A stretch of 64,000 bases of DNA from Symsagittifera roscoffensis (Eukaryota; Xenacoelomorpha; Acoela; Convolutidae), in assembly GCF_963678635.1 (NCBI RefSeq), contig NC_087064.1:49087346-49151345 (forward strand). The letters are read 5' to 3'. Each line of letters starts with the position of its first letter. The stretch's first letter is position 1. The notes below the pieces were generated by a model that worked only from the letters and a program-made list of their open reading frames with translations, had not been told where the DNA came from and searched no databases. Position numbers and translations under genes: made by a program. Positions 17,501 through 29,521 of this stretch are shown here, one piece after another.

Positions 17501-18240
17501 CTTGATAAAATTTTCCCAGTGTCGAGAAAAACTGTTTTGAAAGCTTCTAGTTTCAAGCTAAATTGAAGCAAAAAAGCAAGCGAGCACGATTGTTCAATTC
17601 GGAATGGGTCGGGTGATATAACATTCAATCACTCTAAAACGTGACCTGAAAATTGTTTCAATTTTCTGAAAAGAGTGTCCCGGTGTTAGGAAAAAATGGC
17701 TTGGAAATTCTGAAGTTTAGTCTAACTTCGAGCGAGTAACAAGATCGAGTATCGCTCTTTATGTGGAATTTTACTGCTTTTTGAGACTTTTTTCTATAAT
17801 TTTTAATTTTACTTTAGAGAAAACTGGAAAATTCGTCTAATAGTTTCTTTGGCAACAATTTTTTCTAGAGCAGGTATAAGTTATTATCCCAATTGATAGA
17901 GAATTTCTTTGAATATTTTTTTAAAATTTTTTATTAAATTTTTGCGCACAAATGTTTTCCATCATCCTAATTCTCTAATTTTTCACGCGGTTGTTCAATT
18001 TTTTGATCACACAAAAACGACACTAATTTAAAAAAAGAGAATAATTTTGTCCATTTCTTACATGAAAATGGTCGGAACTTTCTGTGCTACTTGCACAGCA
18101 ACCGTTGATTATTTTGTATTTTAGGCAATTTTTTCGCATTATGGTCGATTTTTTCAATTTCAAATTCCAACTATTGAAGTGTTGCAGTGTTGAGAAAAGT
18201 CGGTTCGAAAAGTTTGAGTTTCGAATGAACATTTTAGATC
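14560..18240. repeat. Degenerate interspersed/tandem repeat in intron 3
   Basis: Blocks recur roughly every 300-900 bases: GACCATTGAAAA with GGAAC; TTCGGGTGTGTTTTAG (about 14948, 15578, 16459); CAAATAATCATCG (about 15005, 15640, 16518); and GTGTTGAGAAAAACTGG (about 14755, 17192, with variants at 16314, 17518 and 17685). The copies are diverged, and the inverted LTR fragment interrupts one block near 14950/15575. No coding. Confidence 0.6.
15259..15573 (-). repeat. LTR fragment, inverted
   Basis: The reverse complement matches the LTRs at 11723-12140 and 27915-28311: the core with CGAATCTATC and GATAGCGTGACGAGCAG, and the AACTCA end. About 70-100 bases of the LTR left end, including the CCCGGATGGGT block, are missing. 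No internal element sequence adjoins it, so it is a solo or truncated LTR. Confidence 0.8.
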
Positions 18241-18312
18241 GAATATCTCCAAAACTTCATTGAAAAAAGTTTCAATGAAGTTTTGTTTTTTTATCTTGTT
18301 TTTTTTACCTTG

Positions 18313-18589
18313 ACTTTTGGTCTAGATTTATTAAACCAAACTTTGTTGTGCTCAGTCTTTTGCAACCCACGGCGCGACTTTTCGTCCGGACTTTTGCGTA
18401 TGAGAATAGCCCCCAGGTTGCGAAAGACTTGAGCCCCCGGGTTGAGAAAATCTGGACCTAAAATCAAGAAAGTCTGATAATTGGCAAGAGTGTGGACACA
18501 ATATCGCGAAAGTCTGGACAAAAAGTCGCTCCGTGGGTTGCAAAACACTGAACACAACAAAGTTTGGCTTGATAAATCTAGACCAAAAG
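18313..18589. repeat. Long inverted repeat (arms about 78 bp)
   Basis: The left arm (18313-18391) and right arm (18508-18589) are near-complementary, sharing GGTCTAGATTTAT, AACTTTGTTGTG and TTGCAACCCACGG in opposite senses, around a 116-base spacer. It could form a strong hairpin. Likely a fold-back element relic. Confidence 0.7.
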
Positions 18590-18600
18590 GGGGCTATTCT

Positions 18601-18931
18601 CATGCGCGAAGGACCGAATGGGCGAAAAAACTTGTGGGCCAAGGACCAAAGACAAAATTAACCGAAAGTCAATTTTAAAAAGACACAATTGCCATTCAGT
18701 TAAAATGAATTAAATGAAGCAAAATTTTGCATCTTTCATTACGAAACCCTTGAAATGTAAAACTCGTCCCAATTTTGCGGCGGTTAATGACAATTTGAAA
18801 ATTTTGCATATATCTGCCGTTTTTATACTCGGAAAACGTATCCCTGGAAATGTTTGCTTTCTTTCCAAACTTAGATTACTGAAATCTGATTGGCTGATTT
18901 TTGTTTTCCCGCATTCGGTCCTTCGCGCATG
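18601..18931. repeat. Second inverted repeat pair (about 30 bp arms)
   Basis: CATGCGCGAAGGACCGAAT at 18601-18619 recurs as its reverse complement at about 18913-18931. The CGCAACCCACGGCGCGA block next to it (about 18944-18961) also matches the preceding palindrome near 18362, so the two structures are parts of one family. Confidence 0.6.
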
Positions 18932-19095
18932 AGGGATTCCACCTCGCAACCCACGGCGCGAGTTTATTTCCAGTCTCTACCTACTCAAAAAATCAAACCG
19001 ATTATGCAATTTAGAACCCTGAAGCGGCGCGGCGCTGCCGATGGCGCAATTTTTTGAGCTCTTGTATAGAAGTTAGTTAGACCAGCACATTGGCT

Positions 19096-19527
19096 CAGGG
19101 ATGGATTCAGGGATTCGACCCCCTGTATTGAAAATCCACCCTCCCCCCTCCTCGAAAAATTTCTAGATCCGACATTTTGAATTTTTTGAAGAAATGCATT
19201 TTTGGCTGATCGGCCCTTAAAATTTTTTGAAAGCGCCTCGGCGATAACATATACTAATTTTGAAGGGGGCCCTTAAAAAAACGTGTTTTTTTGCCAACAT
19301 TTTCAAAAAAAAGTGCCCAAAAACTGCCTTTTTGACTTGTTTTTTTTAAAAAACTTCGACTGCTGCGCAAAACTTTTCCTCAAAATAAGGTCTGCTAGTG
19401 TTGTGGGAGCGCGCTCTTGGGAAATAAGTTTGGTCAACCTAAAAAAAGGTCGACTAAATTCTTTTAAAATTTTTGAAAATTCGCCCCCCCCCCCCCCCCC
19501 CTCGAGAAAATTCTAATTCCGCCCCTG
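19096..19527. mobile_element. hAT-type MITE, copy 1
   Basis: The ends are CAGGGATGGAT and TTCCGCCCCTG. The flanking 8-mers CATTGGCT and TATTGACT match at six of eight positions, as expected for an old 8-bp target duplication. The interior holds the family block ATTCGACCCCCTG, a YATATACTAATTTTGA tract and a CCTCGAGAAAA end, plus a C homopolymer at about 19486-19501. No coding. Confidence 0.7.
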
Positions 19528-19836
19528 TATTGACTGATCATATATAGAACCGCCACAAGAATTTTTTTCTTTTCATTGTCCTTATTTCAACTATTAGCAT
19601 TTTTGGAGCAACCGCAAAATCGTCACCATTATAACTTAAACCTAAAATCTATCAAATCTCATAAAAATCCGTAGGTTAAGAAAAAAGGAATTAAATTTTA
19701 AAAAACTAATATAAACGACAAGCACACTTTCCTGTTGGCTTTCTGTATTGATTCTGAAATGATAAGAAATGTCATTTTGAATATTGTCTTTTAAAATCAT
19801 TTGAGTGGCCGCACAGTGATTTTTCTTTTGTTTCAG

Positions 19837-20169
19837 GCACACTACATTCCTAAGCTGTGTGCAAATGTTGTCGCAACAGTAGGTTTCGGCCCTGGTAAAC
19901 TGAAACTCAGAGGTCACGTGCACGACGCCGTTTTCATCCTGAATCCTGGCGAGAAAAATTTACTCCATTTCTTCCCGTTTGACGTGATCAGAGATCAACT
20001 CACCTTTGACTGGTTTAAAGTTAATGTTTTGTGCACCGATCATCTATGGATATGTGTCAAATATCAGCCGATAGAACCACTGGACAGTCATAGACATCTT
20101 TTGTCGAATATTGATACTAAAAACTTGCAAAACTCAATCGGTGATCGAAATGTACAAAATACTAGTTGA
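19837..20169 (+). CDS. Host gene, exon 4 (terminal)
   Basis: The acceptor TTTTGTTTCAG ends at 19836, and the exon begins in phase 0, matching exon 3. It has 110 codons to TGA at 20167-20169. It encodes AHYIPKLCANVVATVGFGPGK, HDAVFILNPGEKN, FDVIRDQLTFDWFKVNVLCT and a polar Asn/Ser-rich tail. The composition is that of a soluble or luminal domain; no motif is recognised. Together the four exons give about 280 codons. Confidence 0.7.
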   Translation, partial: AHYIPKLCANVVATVGFGPGKLKLRGHVHDAVFILNPGEKNLLHFFPFDVIRDQLTFDWFKVNVLCTDHLWICVKYQPIEPLDSHRHLLSNIDTKNLQNSIGDRNVQNTS

Positions 20170-20365
20170 AAAGTTATCACATGGGCTCTCTTCACTCGCA
20201 CGCAGCTTTGTAAATAAAAGTTAAGATAGAATAATAAAACGTCAAACAAAACAAAATAAAGAAAGCAAAAGCCTTTAAGTCTACACGGGTCGAGGTCCGC
20301 GACTTAAGAAAAGATATTGTAAGTCGCGCCGCATACCGTTTTCAGACTTCACCAAAAACTGCTTA
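20170..20365 (+). other. Probable host gene 3' UTR
   Basis: A/T-rich sequence after the stop codon with AATAAA signals at about 20212-20240 and again near 20255. A palindromic piece (about 20285-20310, GGTCGAG with GCGACTTAAG) resembles the start of the GGTCG minisatellite element at 35400. Retroelement copy 2 begins directly after. Confidence 0.45.
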
Positions 20366-20465
20366 TATCCAACCCACTTGTCAAAATCAATAATCAATCC
20401 GACCACACTCAATTTTTACCTCGAAAAATAAAAATTAATTCGGCAAAGACGAATCTTTTCTCAAA

Positions 20466-20895
20466 TGCTTCTTTCTCACTCAGTTCGACTCCTCACAATA
20501 AAAATTTCATAACTTTTTCACTTCTATCAATCTTTTTCAAATAAGAATAATTTTATCATAGACACGTTTAAAATATTTCTTCTTCTCCTCGTAATTTTTT
20601 GCAGTTTTTTGTAATTTTTCACTCACAACAAAAAGCCTACCTCAACTTCGCAAAAATCCTCAGGTACGATATTTCAACCACCTCCTCAGGTACGATATTT
20701 CAACAACTACCTAGATGTTAAAACATTTATTCAACAAGAAAGGCACCTTTCTTTTTTTAGTGATATTTGCCACTTTTCTTTCACTTGACAATATGCAAAT
20801 GTAAAAAAAGGCAATAATAACTTTTACGCTGGCAACAATACATTTTTAATCTTTTTCACAGAAGAATATTATAAACAACATAAATTTTCTTCATG
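20466..20895 (+). pseudogene. Small hydrophobic ORFs of copy 2
   Basis: Equivalent to 5181-5598. The ATG is at 20466. The CAGGTACGATATTTCAAC segment is duplicated (about 20662-20703). The second ORF keeps the translation around VIFATFLS and KKAIITFTLATI, interrupted by a small deletion. Confidence 0.6.
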
Positions 20896-20914
20896 GGTGA
20901 AAATTAATTAAATA

Positions 20915-22068
20915 ACTTTTCAAAATTGCTACTCAACAACCAACACAACAGTCCCCACCGACTACGACATCCCAGGATTCTCCAACAACACCAACGTCTA
21001 GCCAGACAAATCACCCCAATCATCAACACGTATTTCATTTCAAGAAAAACCATATACATTTGAAGAAAGACACGCATTACTATCAGAACCCTTACCCGTA
21101 GTTCGTCACACACCTTTAAAAGAACCACAATACGATTCAACATAGAATGTATACCCTTCTCTCCAACAAAACCTTAAACGAACCAGACACCCTAGTCAAA
21201 GCCAAAATCAAACATCTACAATAGAGAGACACATCATACATCCAGGACGTAATAGAAATTTTAAAACTCCCAGAGTTCATTTTAATATACCCTCATCACC
21301 ATCCCCAAATCATTTGTGCTTTCCATTTATACAATTCAAAGTACCTCTCCACCATTACAAAAAATTTCACAACAAAACACTCCAAACATACCATCGGATT
21401 ACTTAGGATCAATCTCCACATCCGAACCAAATCGTGAAAATCCCTTCAACTCCTCAACTTCATCAAAACGTCTCCCACATTGGATGACACAAGCTTTCAC
21501 TCAAGTGAATCGAACTTGGTACACGACCCTATAGATATCTCATCTGATACATCTTCGTCAATACCAGAAACCTTATCACTACCTTAAACCCTTCAACAAA
21601 AAGTCAAACCCCAGCAAAAAAATTTCCTCAAAATTTCCCTACAAATTGAGACGATAGATATAGAGAACTTTCAATCAATAACATACCCCTACGATTAGAT
21701 TGGAATAAAGTCGTAGCACCCCCTCCCTTTTTGTTCAATATCTGGATAGCAACAGATTACTTAGTTGAGCACTCAACAGATTACAAAACAGACACGATTT
21801 TCATAAAGATATTCAGGAACACAACATACAAATCCTTACACAAGACAACATATCACTTAAAGTTGAAATAACAGGAAAATTAAATAATTCAGTACATCAC
21901 CCTCTCCCCCCAGCCCCACCAAATATAAGAGCTCAATCATTACCTACTCCATTCATCACAGCAGTAATTATCTATAAATACGATAGATATTCAAAAAAAA
22001 GACACTTGGACACATCACATTCTATAAACCATTATCGGGACTATACTACACATGTATCTTTTAATAAT
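20915..22068 (+). pseudogene. ORF-A of copy 2
   Basis: Aligns with 5615-6739 of copy 1: matching PYTFEERHA, PSDYLGS and RENPFN blocks and the YKYDRYSKK stretch near the end. Multiple stops (for example the TAG near 20999) and indels shift the frame. The piece 21316-21534 is still open. Confidence 0.75.
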
Positions 22069-24650
22069 CTTTTATCCACAAACCCTCCCCCCTTACTTTT
22101 TCAGAACCAACATTCAATAAAAACCCTTCCCCTCGAACAGGACCACAAGATTCATTAGTCACACACTAGGATTGTGAAGAAAATGGAAAAAACCACCACA
22201 TAAATACGCCATAAACCAAGTAACTCAATGCGCATCCGAACCACAAGAAAGAAAAACAAGGAAAACAGTTGCGACACTTTATTCAAAAGCGCGAGGTACA
22301 ACCTTAACATGACATAAACTCACAGCAATATTTTCAGAGAAAAAAGTACATTGTTCCAAAGTCTCAAACAGAAACAAAAAAAGACTCGATTACAAAGCAA
22401 TATAGACATGTTTTACATCTTAATCCTGAAGATGGTAAAAACGAGCTTCAACGATTTAAGTTAAATACAAATAAAGGCACAAACCGGAAGTTGGTATATT
22501 TTCAAGTTTTTCCAGACTATGCACATCAAATAAAAAATTAGACATCAGGTCATAAAAACTTAGACAAAAAATACCGTTCCACGGCGCACATGGACAATTA
22601 ATTTATGACCTCCATGATAAAAATTGGACACCACTCATTGGAATAAACAAACCTTCTAATTGTAAAGCAGACACAAAAAACAAAGGATATCAAGAAATAA
22701 GGTTTTTTGATCGGAAAATCCAATTAGAGAAAGTACAACTAACACGATATTCAGAATAAGACACAGTAATTTATCGAGGAGTACTCTTAATTTGCAAAAA
22801 TGACCAAGGTTGGTGCAATCTAACAACACAAACACAACCAACTTTTGTTTTGTTCCCTGAAGACACATTGTACCACATTTCAGGTGCAAGAATTCACGCA
22901 AAAATGATAAAGTTTCATCAAAAATACTTCATTGAATCAATCCCTTATGTTACAGTACACGCTGATAAAATCCGACAAAACAAAATTTGTTATAACAATA
23001 TCGATGGAATAGAAAATAAATTGACATGTTTTCAAACCTTTCCCGAAACAAAACTCGCCTGCAAATATAAAACTTCACTTTATAAAACACAATTATCAGA
23101 AATTCTTGTCGAATACGAAAAAAGTTTTGACGTGATAATAGAAAAAATTAATAATAAACCAAAAAACAACGTAAAACAATAGTAATGACAAAAATTCTTA
23201 CATCCCAGTAACGTTCCTGAAAAACACAGGAAAAAATGGTGGAAAACTTTGCCCACAAAACAGAGGCAGTTTATGTTTACAAGAACTATCACTCAAGAGC
23301 AATACTTATTTTGGTGCAAGTCAGTATGCCATCCACTTAGACATGAAATTGGATTACACAATAAGCAGAATTTTTCAAGAAATGTCTTTATCAGAATTAG
23401 AAACGCTTCATCACTTATGTGAACCTGAATGAACACAAATTTGGCAATCACTTTCACTCACAGTATTAAAAATACTTTATGGAGGATATATAACACCAGG
23501 CAACAGATCAAGTTTTATAGGTTACGAAGAAAACATAAAATGGTCTTACACATGTACGAAATATATATCACTATTATATGTTTTTGAAGATATAAGATGT
23601 TACAAAAGAATCCCTATATTCTAAAAAAATAAATTAATTTTTGTTGACACAATTTGTAGACGAACTTTTTTTTGGGATACAGCCGCCTCATGTGGATCTG
23701 AAAGTAGCCACAATGTTGTACAGCTAAATACAGATGAAGATAAATACTGTCTTCTCTCACCATACCCTACACTTATGCCACCATTAAAGAATTTTTCACC
23801 AGAAATTATCAGAGTTAATGCTAGAAACCCAAATATAGAATTAAATTCAATAGGTATATACTCCAGATCCGAGGTACAACATGATACTCGCACACAACAA
23901 CTTCAAGAACTCCTTCCAAAAATGGATACAATCTAAAGACAATCCATAGATCAAAACTTAAGAAAACTTGCAGAAACCGCAGGATTATCAGACATCTATG
24001 CAAAAGACTACAGTGGATACTTTGAAGATAAAAGAGATATATTTAAACGCTAAAAATTACCGTCCACAAGATATTTCACCAACTAAAATTTGCAGTTTTG
24101 GAAACCTAAATAACGAACTTCTTGCCTTTTAGGATGGCCCTATTACATCTTAGAAAGATTGACTATCTTACTCGCATGGTTTAACTTTTTTGGATTTCTC
24201 TTCTCATTATTGGAAGCAATCTATAGCACATGCGCAATACACACACAACTAAGCAAACAAGCAACTGTAGCACGCATATTATTCGCAGGTTTTTTGGTAC
24301 ATTTTCAACCTCAATTAACAAACTTTTTTTAGAGGCTCAAATAATTGAATACAAGAAAAATTTATCACCCATACAAAACGCATACAAAACTCACAAGACA
24401 ACAGAAACACAACATCTACTGCACCACAATTACACAATTTACATAATAACCATCCATTACCTTTAGTACCACGAAACTATAGAAATACAGCAGTAACCGA
24501 GCACATCTCTACAAGTCAATGCTACCCACAAAGCCCAGTTACTCATATCGTAGCCCCTCAACCGAAGTTAGAAGACACACACGAACAAATCATAGAACAG
24601 CCACACACCACTGATTTCTATTCTCAGAACAACCATCTTTTTAGCCCACG
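22052..24650 (+). pseudogene. env: env of copy 2
   Basis: The ATG at 22052 matches the env start of copy 1. Recognisable remnants include the CKAD..NKGYQEI segment, FPEDT, ETKLACKY (about 23044), the NRSSFIGYEENI and CYKRIPI region, a ..LTPYP-like element and the membrane-anchor region near 24135-24220. Many stops and frameshifts interrupt it. The segment 22850-23182 is open across the place where copy 1 has its TAA. Confidence 0.8.
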
Positions 24651-26396
24651 ACGAGCCGCCAGATTGGATCCTTCAACCGTTCCTTTTCTTACCCATCCAT
24701 CCTCCAACGTCACTCTCCTTACATATCAATCTTTGATCTCGCTCCACTCTCCCTTACCGTCATACACTAATAATTCACCACGCATGGATTCTGATGATAA
24801 TTCTGCACACACAGTTTTTCATACCATCTCACATTTTAACCTTTCCGATATTGAAACTCCAGATGAATTCCAGAATTCCGAGCCCAGCCCGTCCACTTTT
24901 TGGCAATCCCCCTTCCGTCTACTCCAGACCCCAACTCCCGATGAACCTTCCCCAGTCCCTTCTTCCTTCACCGACGCAACCACAATCCTCTCCCCAATGA
25001 CAAACGACCAACCCGACCCTCCTAGCTCCGTCAATGAAGAACTTAAAAATGAGCATGATACTTTTTTACCCTAGAACAACAGCTTCAAAACCCTAACGCA
25101 CTAACAATTCATCACTTATTGCAATCCATTTCATCATCCGAATCCTCTAACCCAGCATCCACAATTGAAGAAATTAGAGCGCACCGAGTATTTAAACGAA
25201 AGCATCCCAATACCCAAATGCTTCACCACCCCCGACCACCTCGTTTGTTTTCCGTTCACCCACTCCAAACAAACACTAAAGGTTTTTTTTACAAATGGGC
25301 TTACCATTCTTTCTACAACATACTTACTATCAGACCACTAACAACGACGAACAAACTTACGTTGACGATTATAACCTGTTTCCCACACTCTCATGGACAT
25401 CATACTACCATTTCACTAACCCATTTTCACTTCTATTATACAATAACCCAAAAAACAATGAATTATGTCAAACTCGACTACATCACCTAACCACAGCACT
25501 TCATGAAAAACAATTCACAACCATAGGACTAACGCAAACATTAAAAAGGTTTGTTGCACAGAAAGCAAACCGATTCTCAATTATCCACTATGATCCCGCT
25601 GTTGCACGTTATATGGACGATACATTCTTAGAAGACGACAAAAATAATAAATCCCAACTAATTGAGAAATGTTTCATAAAATCACAATATGTATTTGTCA
25701 TTAACTGCATGAAAAAAATATGATAATATTATTTCTACAGCACTCCGAGACACCAAAGCCTTTGATTCTTATTTTAACAAACTTAATCATTTCTCACTAA
25801 CTTTCAATTTTCTCACACCAAAAGAACGTGACTTACACAGCTGATATCAAACAATGTTTCTCATCAAACAAACTCACACACACACTTATTATAAATTTAT
25901 TCAACACCACTAAAAAACAAATACACCATCACGAAACCCACAACTCAGATTCACATTTTTTAACTCTAAATGTACCTCACCGTTCTTCTTAAACTACAGT
26001 TAATGTTTAAAATATACTAATATGCAAGGCATTATTCGAAACTACGACCCCATAAGACAAAGGTGTATATTCTGACCACTAACCATATGTTCTAATGTTG
26101 AAGAATCCCGCCCACTAATTGTCCCCCACGAATATATACAGCCCGTCGAAGTCTAAATTCTTGAAAATATCCAGCACACTAAACATAACCACAAGCTTCA
26201 TAACCTAATTCAAAACACAACGCATAAATTTTCACTTTATACTGAAGAGCACAAAATCATCACAGCATGCGAGCTTTTATGGCTTCTCCTCCAAACTAAA
26301 TACTTCATCCGCATGCTTGCTAAACTCCCCACATCATCAGACATAATTCGCATCAGTTTCCCAAATAGATTTTTTGCCGACGACTACCCTTCGTAA
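24651..26396 (+). pseudogene. ORF-C of copy 2
   Basis: Begins ACG where copy 1 has ATG. A Met at 24784 (MDSDDNSAH) matches the second Met of copy 1. Open pieces at 24664-25074, 25119-25490 and 25295-25723 carry IETPDEF, LSWTSYYHFTNP, CFIKSQYVF and others. The tail runs through the position of copy 1's stop to TAA 26394-26396, adding a C-terminal extension (FPNRFFADDYPS) that copy 1 lacks. Confidence 0.75.
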
Positions 26397-27914
26397 GCAA
26401 AATTAAGTAATTAAAACAAATAAATTTCAAACACAACTAGCCATTCTTTATAAATGTCTTTTTTTTCTTTTTTTAGTTTTTACCACTCAATCATCTAAAA
26501 CAAGTAAAATTGAATAAAAAATGTAAACTGTATTCTATAAACTTACTAAATTCAATTTAACAATTGCATTATTTCATTAAACCAGTAAAATTTACCTTTA
26601 CATAGAGGTAGTTTCATAAATCTAAACTTCCATAGCAGTAAAATTAATATTTCTATGTTGTAGATTCATAAAAAACTGCAAATAAGTTAAGGAGTAATAA
26701 CCTTTTTACAGGACGCTTCTTTTATAAATGTAAATCCTCCACCCGCCCATAAATCTAACATTCTTTCCAATATCGCACAGTTTGCCCAGGAAGAATTGTT
26801 TAATCAATGAATTTCAACTTTTAAATTTTACTGATAAGAGCTCTAACTTGTTTTCACACGTTTCAATTTTTCTCTTAACCCAGTTGGAAGAAAATATATA
26901 GTGAATTGAAGTAACCAACATAGCTTACTAACGCCACAAAAACACAAACTAATAGCATGACTAAGAAAGAAACCAGATTAAAACCAGATTGAAACTGAAT
27001 AAATTATTCTTTCGAAAACCACTTTCATGTTTTACTAAAACCAAATAAAACCCAAAAAGTTGAACAAATCTATTTTTGAGAACATGACACAACCAAAACA
27101 AAAAAGAGAGAAACACGTAATAAAATGTAACAAAAGGTTGAACAAATCAAGAGACTCTGCACAATGAGACCATAAAAACATAGCGCTTTCCTGGCTTCAC
27201 CAACCAGAGGGACGTCCTGAGCATGCTCTATAGCCGGCATAACCCACCGCGCTACAACCACGCTTTGTGACCTACACTCTATTTTTGCTGAGAGTTGCTC
27301 TAGTGTGAGTGACCCTTTAAAAATAACCAAAGTAAAATAAAAACGCTTTTGTGATAAAAATTAACAATAAATCATAACTAAAACTCAACTAACAAGAAGT
27401 AATTATGTAAATGCAGTATGTAAAGATTTCTAAGAGCCCAAGGAACGAGCAGCAAAGAAGATGACAACCCAACTACATTCCAGCTCTGCAACGGCAAGTC
27501 TATTTGATTTGCTACCAAAGTCACTACCCTCAAAGGATTTTAAGTATGGATTCAACACCACAGCAAAGGAAACCTTTTGAACCAGACGAATGGCCATCTC
27601 GTTGTTGATTACACATACCGATTCTAGTCACTTGGCAATTCACACGGAAATGTCAAACTTCACCCTGCACGTAGTCTCCCTCGAAACTTAACGAAATCGA
27701 TACATCATTGCATCGATCAGAAATCTTGACACAATCACCCAAGACTACCACGATCAACGAGACCCATCTTGAAACACGAACAAAACAATTTTCCTCCGTC
27801 TAACACAAACAACCACACTTCTCCACTCTCCAAGAAGTCACTGCTCGCAACTTCTAGAGAAAACTACATCACCCGTCCTTCACTACAATAAACAATTAAA
27901 AACTAAAAACTCTC
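26397..27914 (+). other. 3' untranslated region of copy 2, with extra sequence
   Basis: About 900 bases longer than in copy 1; the part 26450-27350 has no counterpart there and may be an insertion. No supported coding. The last 250 bases (27658-27907) are repeated at 29262-29511. Confidence 0.5.
27658..27907 (+). repeat. 250-bp block, first occurrence
   Basis: Near-identical to 29262-29511, with only scattered substitutions and equal length. It lies just before the LTR of copy 2 (CTTCACCCTGCACGTAGTC to AACAATTAAAAACTAAA). Its similarity is much higher than between the retroelement copies. Confidence 0.85.
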
Positions 27915-28311
27915 TGAACCCCGGATGGGTATAACCAGTTCTAAACTAGTATTTATAAACCAATTGATAATGAACAACTATAAAATATTACTAACTAATA
28001 AATCATATTCTATCACTAACAATGAGACTTATTTGTATGTGCTGAAACTACTTGTAGTTTCAGCAACAGAACAATTTGAAAAAATCTTTGAATACAGTTG
28101 TTCTTCTTCTGGATAAACTCCAAGAACTAACTCGCATAAACCATTTTACACTAATTCTGTTGAGACTAGGAGATATAAGACTAAGATTAAGATCGGTTTT
28201 TGACTAAGAAGTTACACGAATCTATCCGGCCGAAAATAAGATAGCGTGAAGAGCAGACGGTGTACCTTATCTGAAATTACTCTATGAGTATAACCAATAG
28301 GTCATAACTCA
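27915..28311 (+). repeat. 3' LTR of retroelement copy 2
   Basis: TG-start with CCCCGGATGGGT just inside, and the core ACGAATCTATCCGGCCG with GATAGCGTGA. The right end is ATAACTCA, aligned with 12140. It contains a self-complementary CTGAAACTACTTGTAGTTTCAG (28039-28060), a hairpin also seen in the inverted fragment. Confidence 0.75.
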
Positions 28312-29045
28312 TTAAATAGAAAGACCAAAAATGCTTTTCATGGTCTAATTACTCTAGATGCAAACTTTTGTAAGAATCATTCCTAATATCATATCTGTAA
28401 TTGAACAAATGTGTTTTGAGCACTTTTTGATTGACTAAAAAAGCCAAAAACGTTCGATTTGTAGTAAATTTTGGAAATTAATTTCACAAAAAAAATGCAG
28501 TTTATTCAGTTTTTATAATAATTGAGCAAGACTAGTCTTTATCATTTTTGTGTAAAAATAACCCAATTTGAGAAAAACGTGTATTAAATTTCAATTTTCT
28601 TTTGTTTTTTCCTGATAATTTACATCATTGTACACATAACGCCCTAAAATCAACATTCTATATCTTGAGCAGAAATTTGTTCGGTCGAATCTGATTGGCT
28701 GATTTTCTCTTCAATCAGCGTCAAACAACACGGCCAGGAGTTCTAATCGACATTTTAACAATTGAGAACATTAAATGAAATTGCCCAAAATTGAGAGTTT
28801 TGTCAAAGAATCAAGTTAATTTCGAGTCAATCCATAATTCATTTTGATTAGTTAATTAGCGAATCGGATTCAACCACAAAAAGTTCTATTCAAGAAGTAC
28901 AAAAACTGTTTTTGAGCCGTTTAGTGGATAAGAGCCAAAACGTGAAAGAAGCTTAAGCTTTCAAATACAGAGATACTTGCTTTGCTATAACATCGGCCAG
29001 GAGGCGTGTCTCACAAAGCGTATTTGGAAAATCAAAAATATCAAT

Positions 29046-29051
<6 letters not shown>
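28312..29051. other. Unannotated stretch
   Basis: AT-rich, no open frame above background, no repeat recognised within the window. Confidence 0.4.

Positions 29052-29103
<52 letters not shown>
29052..29103. repeat. (TA)n microsatellite
   Basis: Uninterrupted alternating T and A for about 52 bases. Confidence 0.95.
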
Positions 29104-29109
<6 letters not shown>

Positions 29110-29261
29110 CTAATCCAAAAAAAGATTGGCAAATAAAATGTACCAATCAGAAACGTGCTAAATCATATTTAGAATACAAGTGTTTTCCGAGTTTTTACTA
29201 AAATCAGAAAAAAAAATTAAAAAAATAAAATTAAAATCAGAACAAAAATGCTCGTATCACC

Positions 29262-29511
29262 CTTCACCCTGCACGTAGTCTCGCTCGAAACTTAACGAAA
29301 TCGATACATCATTGCATCGATCAGAAGCCTTGACACAATCACCCAAGACTACCACGATCAACGAGACCCATCTTGAAACACGAACAAAACAATCTTCCTC
29401 GGTCTAACACAAACAATCACACTTCTCCTCTCTCCAAGAAGTCACTGCACGCAACTTCCAAAGAAAACTACATCGCTCGTCCTTCACTACAATTAACAAT
29501 TAAAAACTAAA
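29262..29511 (+). repeat. 250-bp block, second occurrence
   Basis: Duplicate of 27658-27907. It ends just where the first block meets the LTR, but here a MITE fragment follows instead of an LTR. Confidence 0.85.
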
Positions 29512-29521
29512 TAATTTTATT

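Larger units (their letters stand above)
14466..19836 (+). other. Host gene intron 3, repeat-filled (5.4 kb)
   Basis: The intron is bounded by the exon 3 donor and the exon 4 acceptor. It contains a degenerate tandem repeat (14560-18240), an inverted LTR fragment, nested inverted repeats (18313-18931) and a hAT-type MITE (19096-19527). Introns 1 and 2 are under 200 bases, so almost all of this length is inserted material. Confidence 0.6.
20366..28311 (+). mobile_element. Retroelement copy 2, 5'-truncated and degraded
   Basis: Homologous to copy 1 from about position 5090 through the 3' LTR. It has no pol. The accessory genes keep their order (small hydrophobic ORFs, ORF-A, env, ORF-C) but carry many stops and indels. 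It is the same family and orientation as copy 1 and visibly older. It serves as an internal control for deciding which frames of copy 1 are genuine. Confidence 0.85.
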
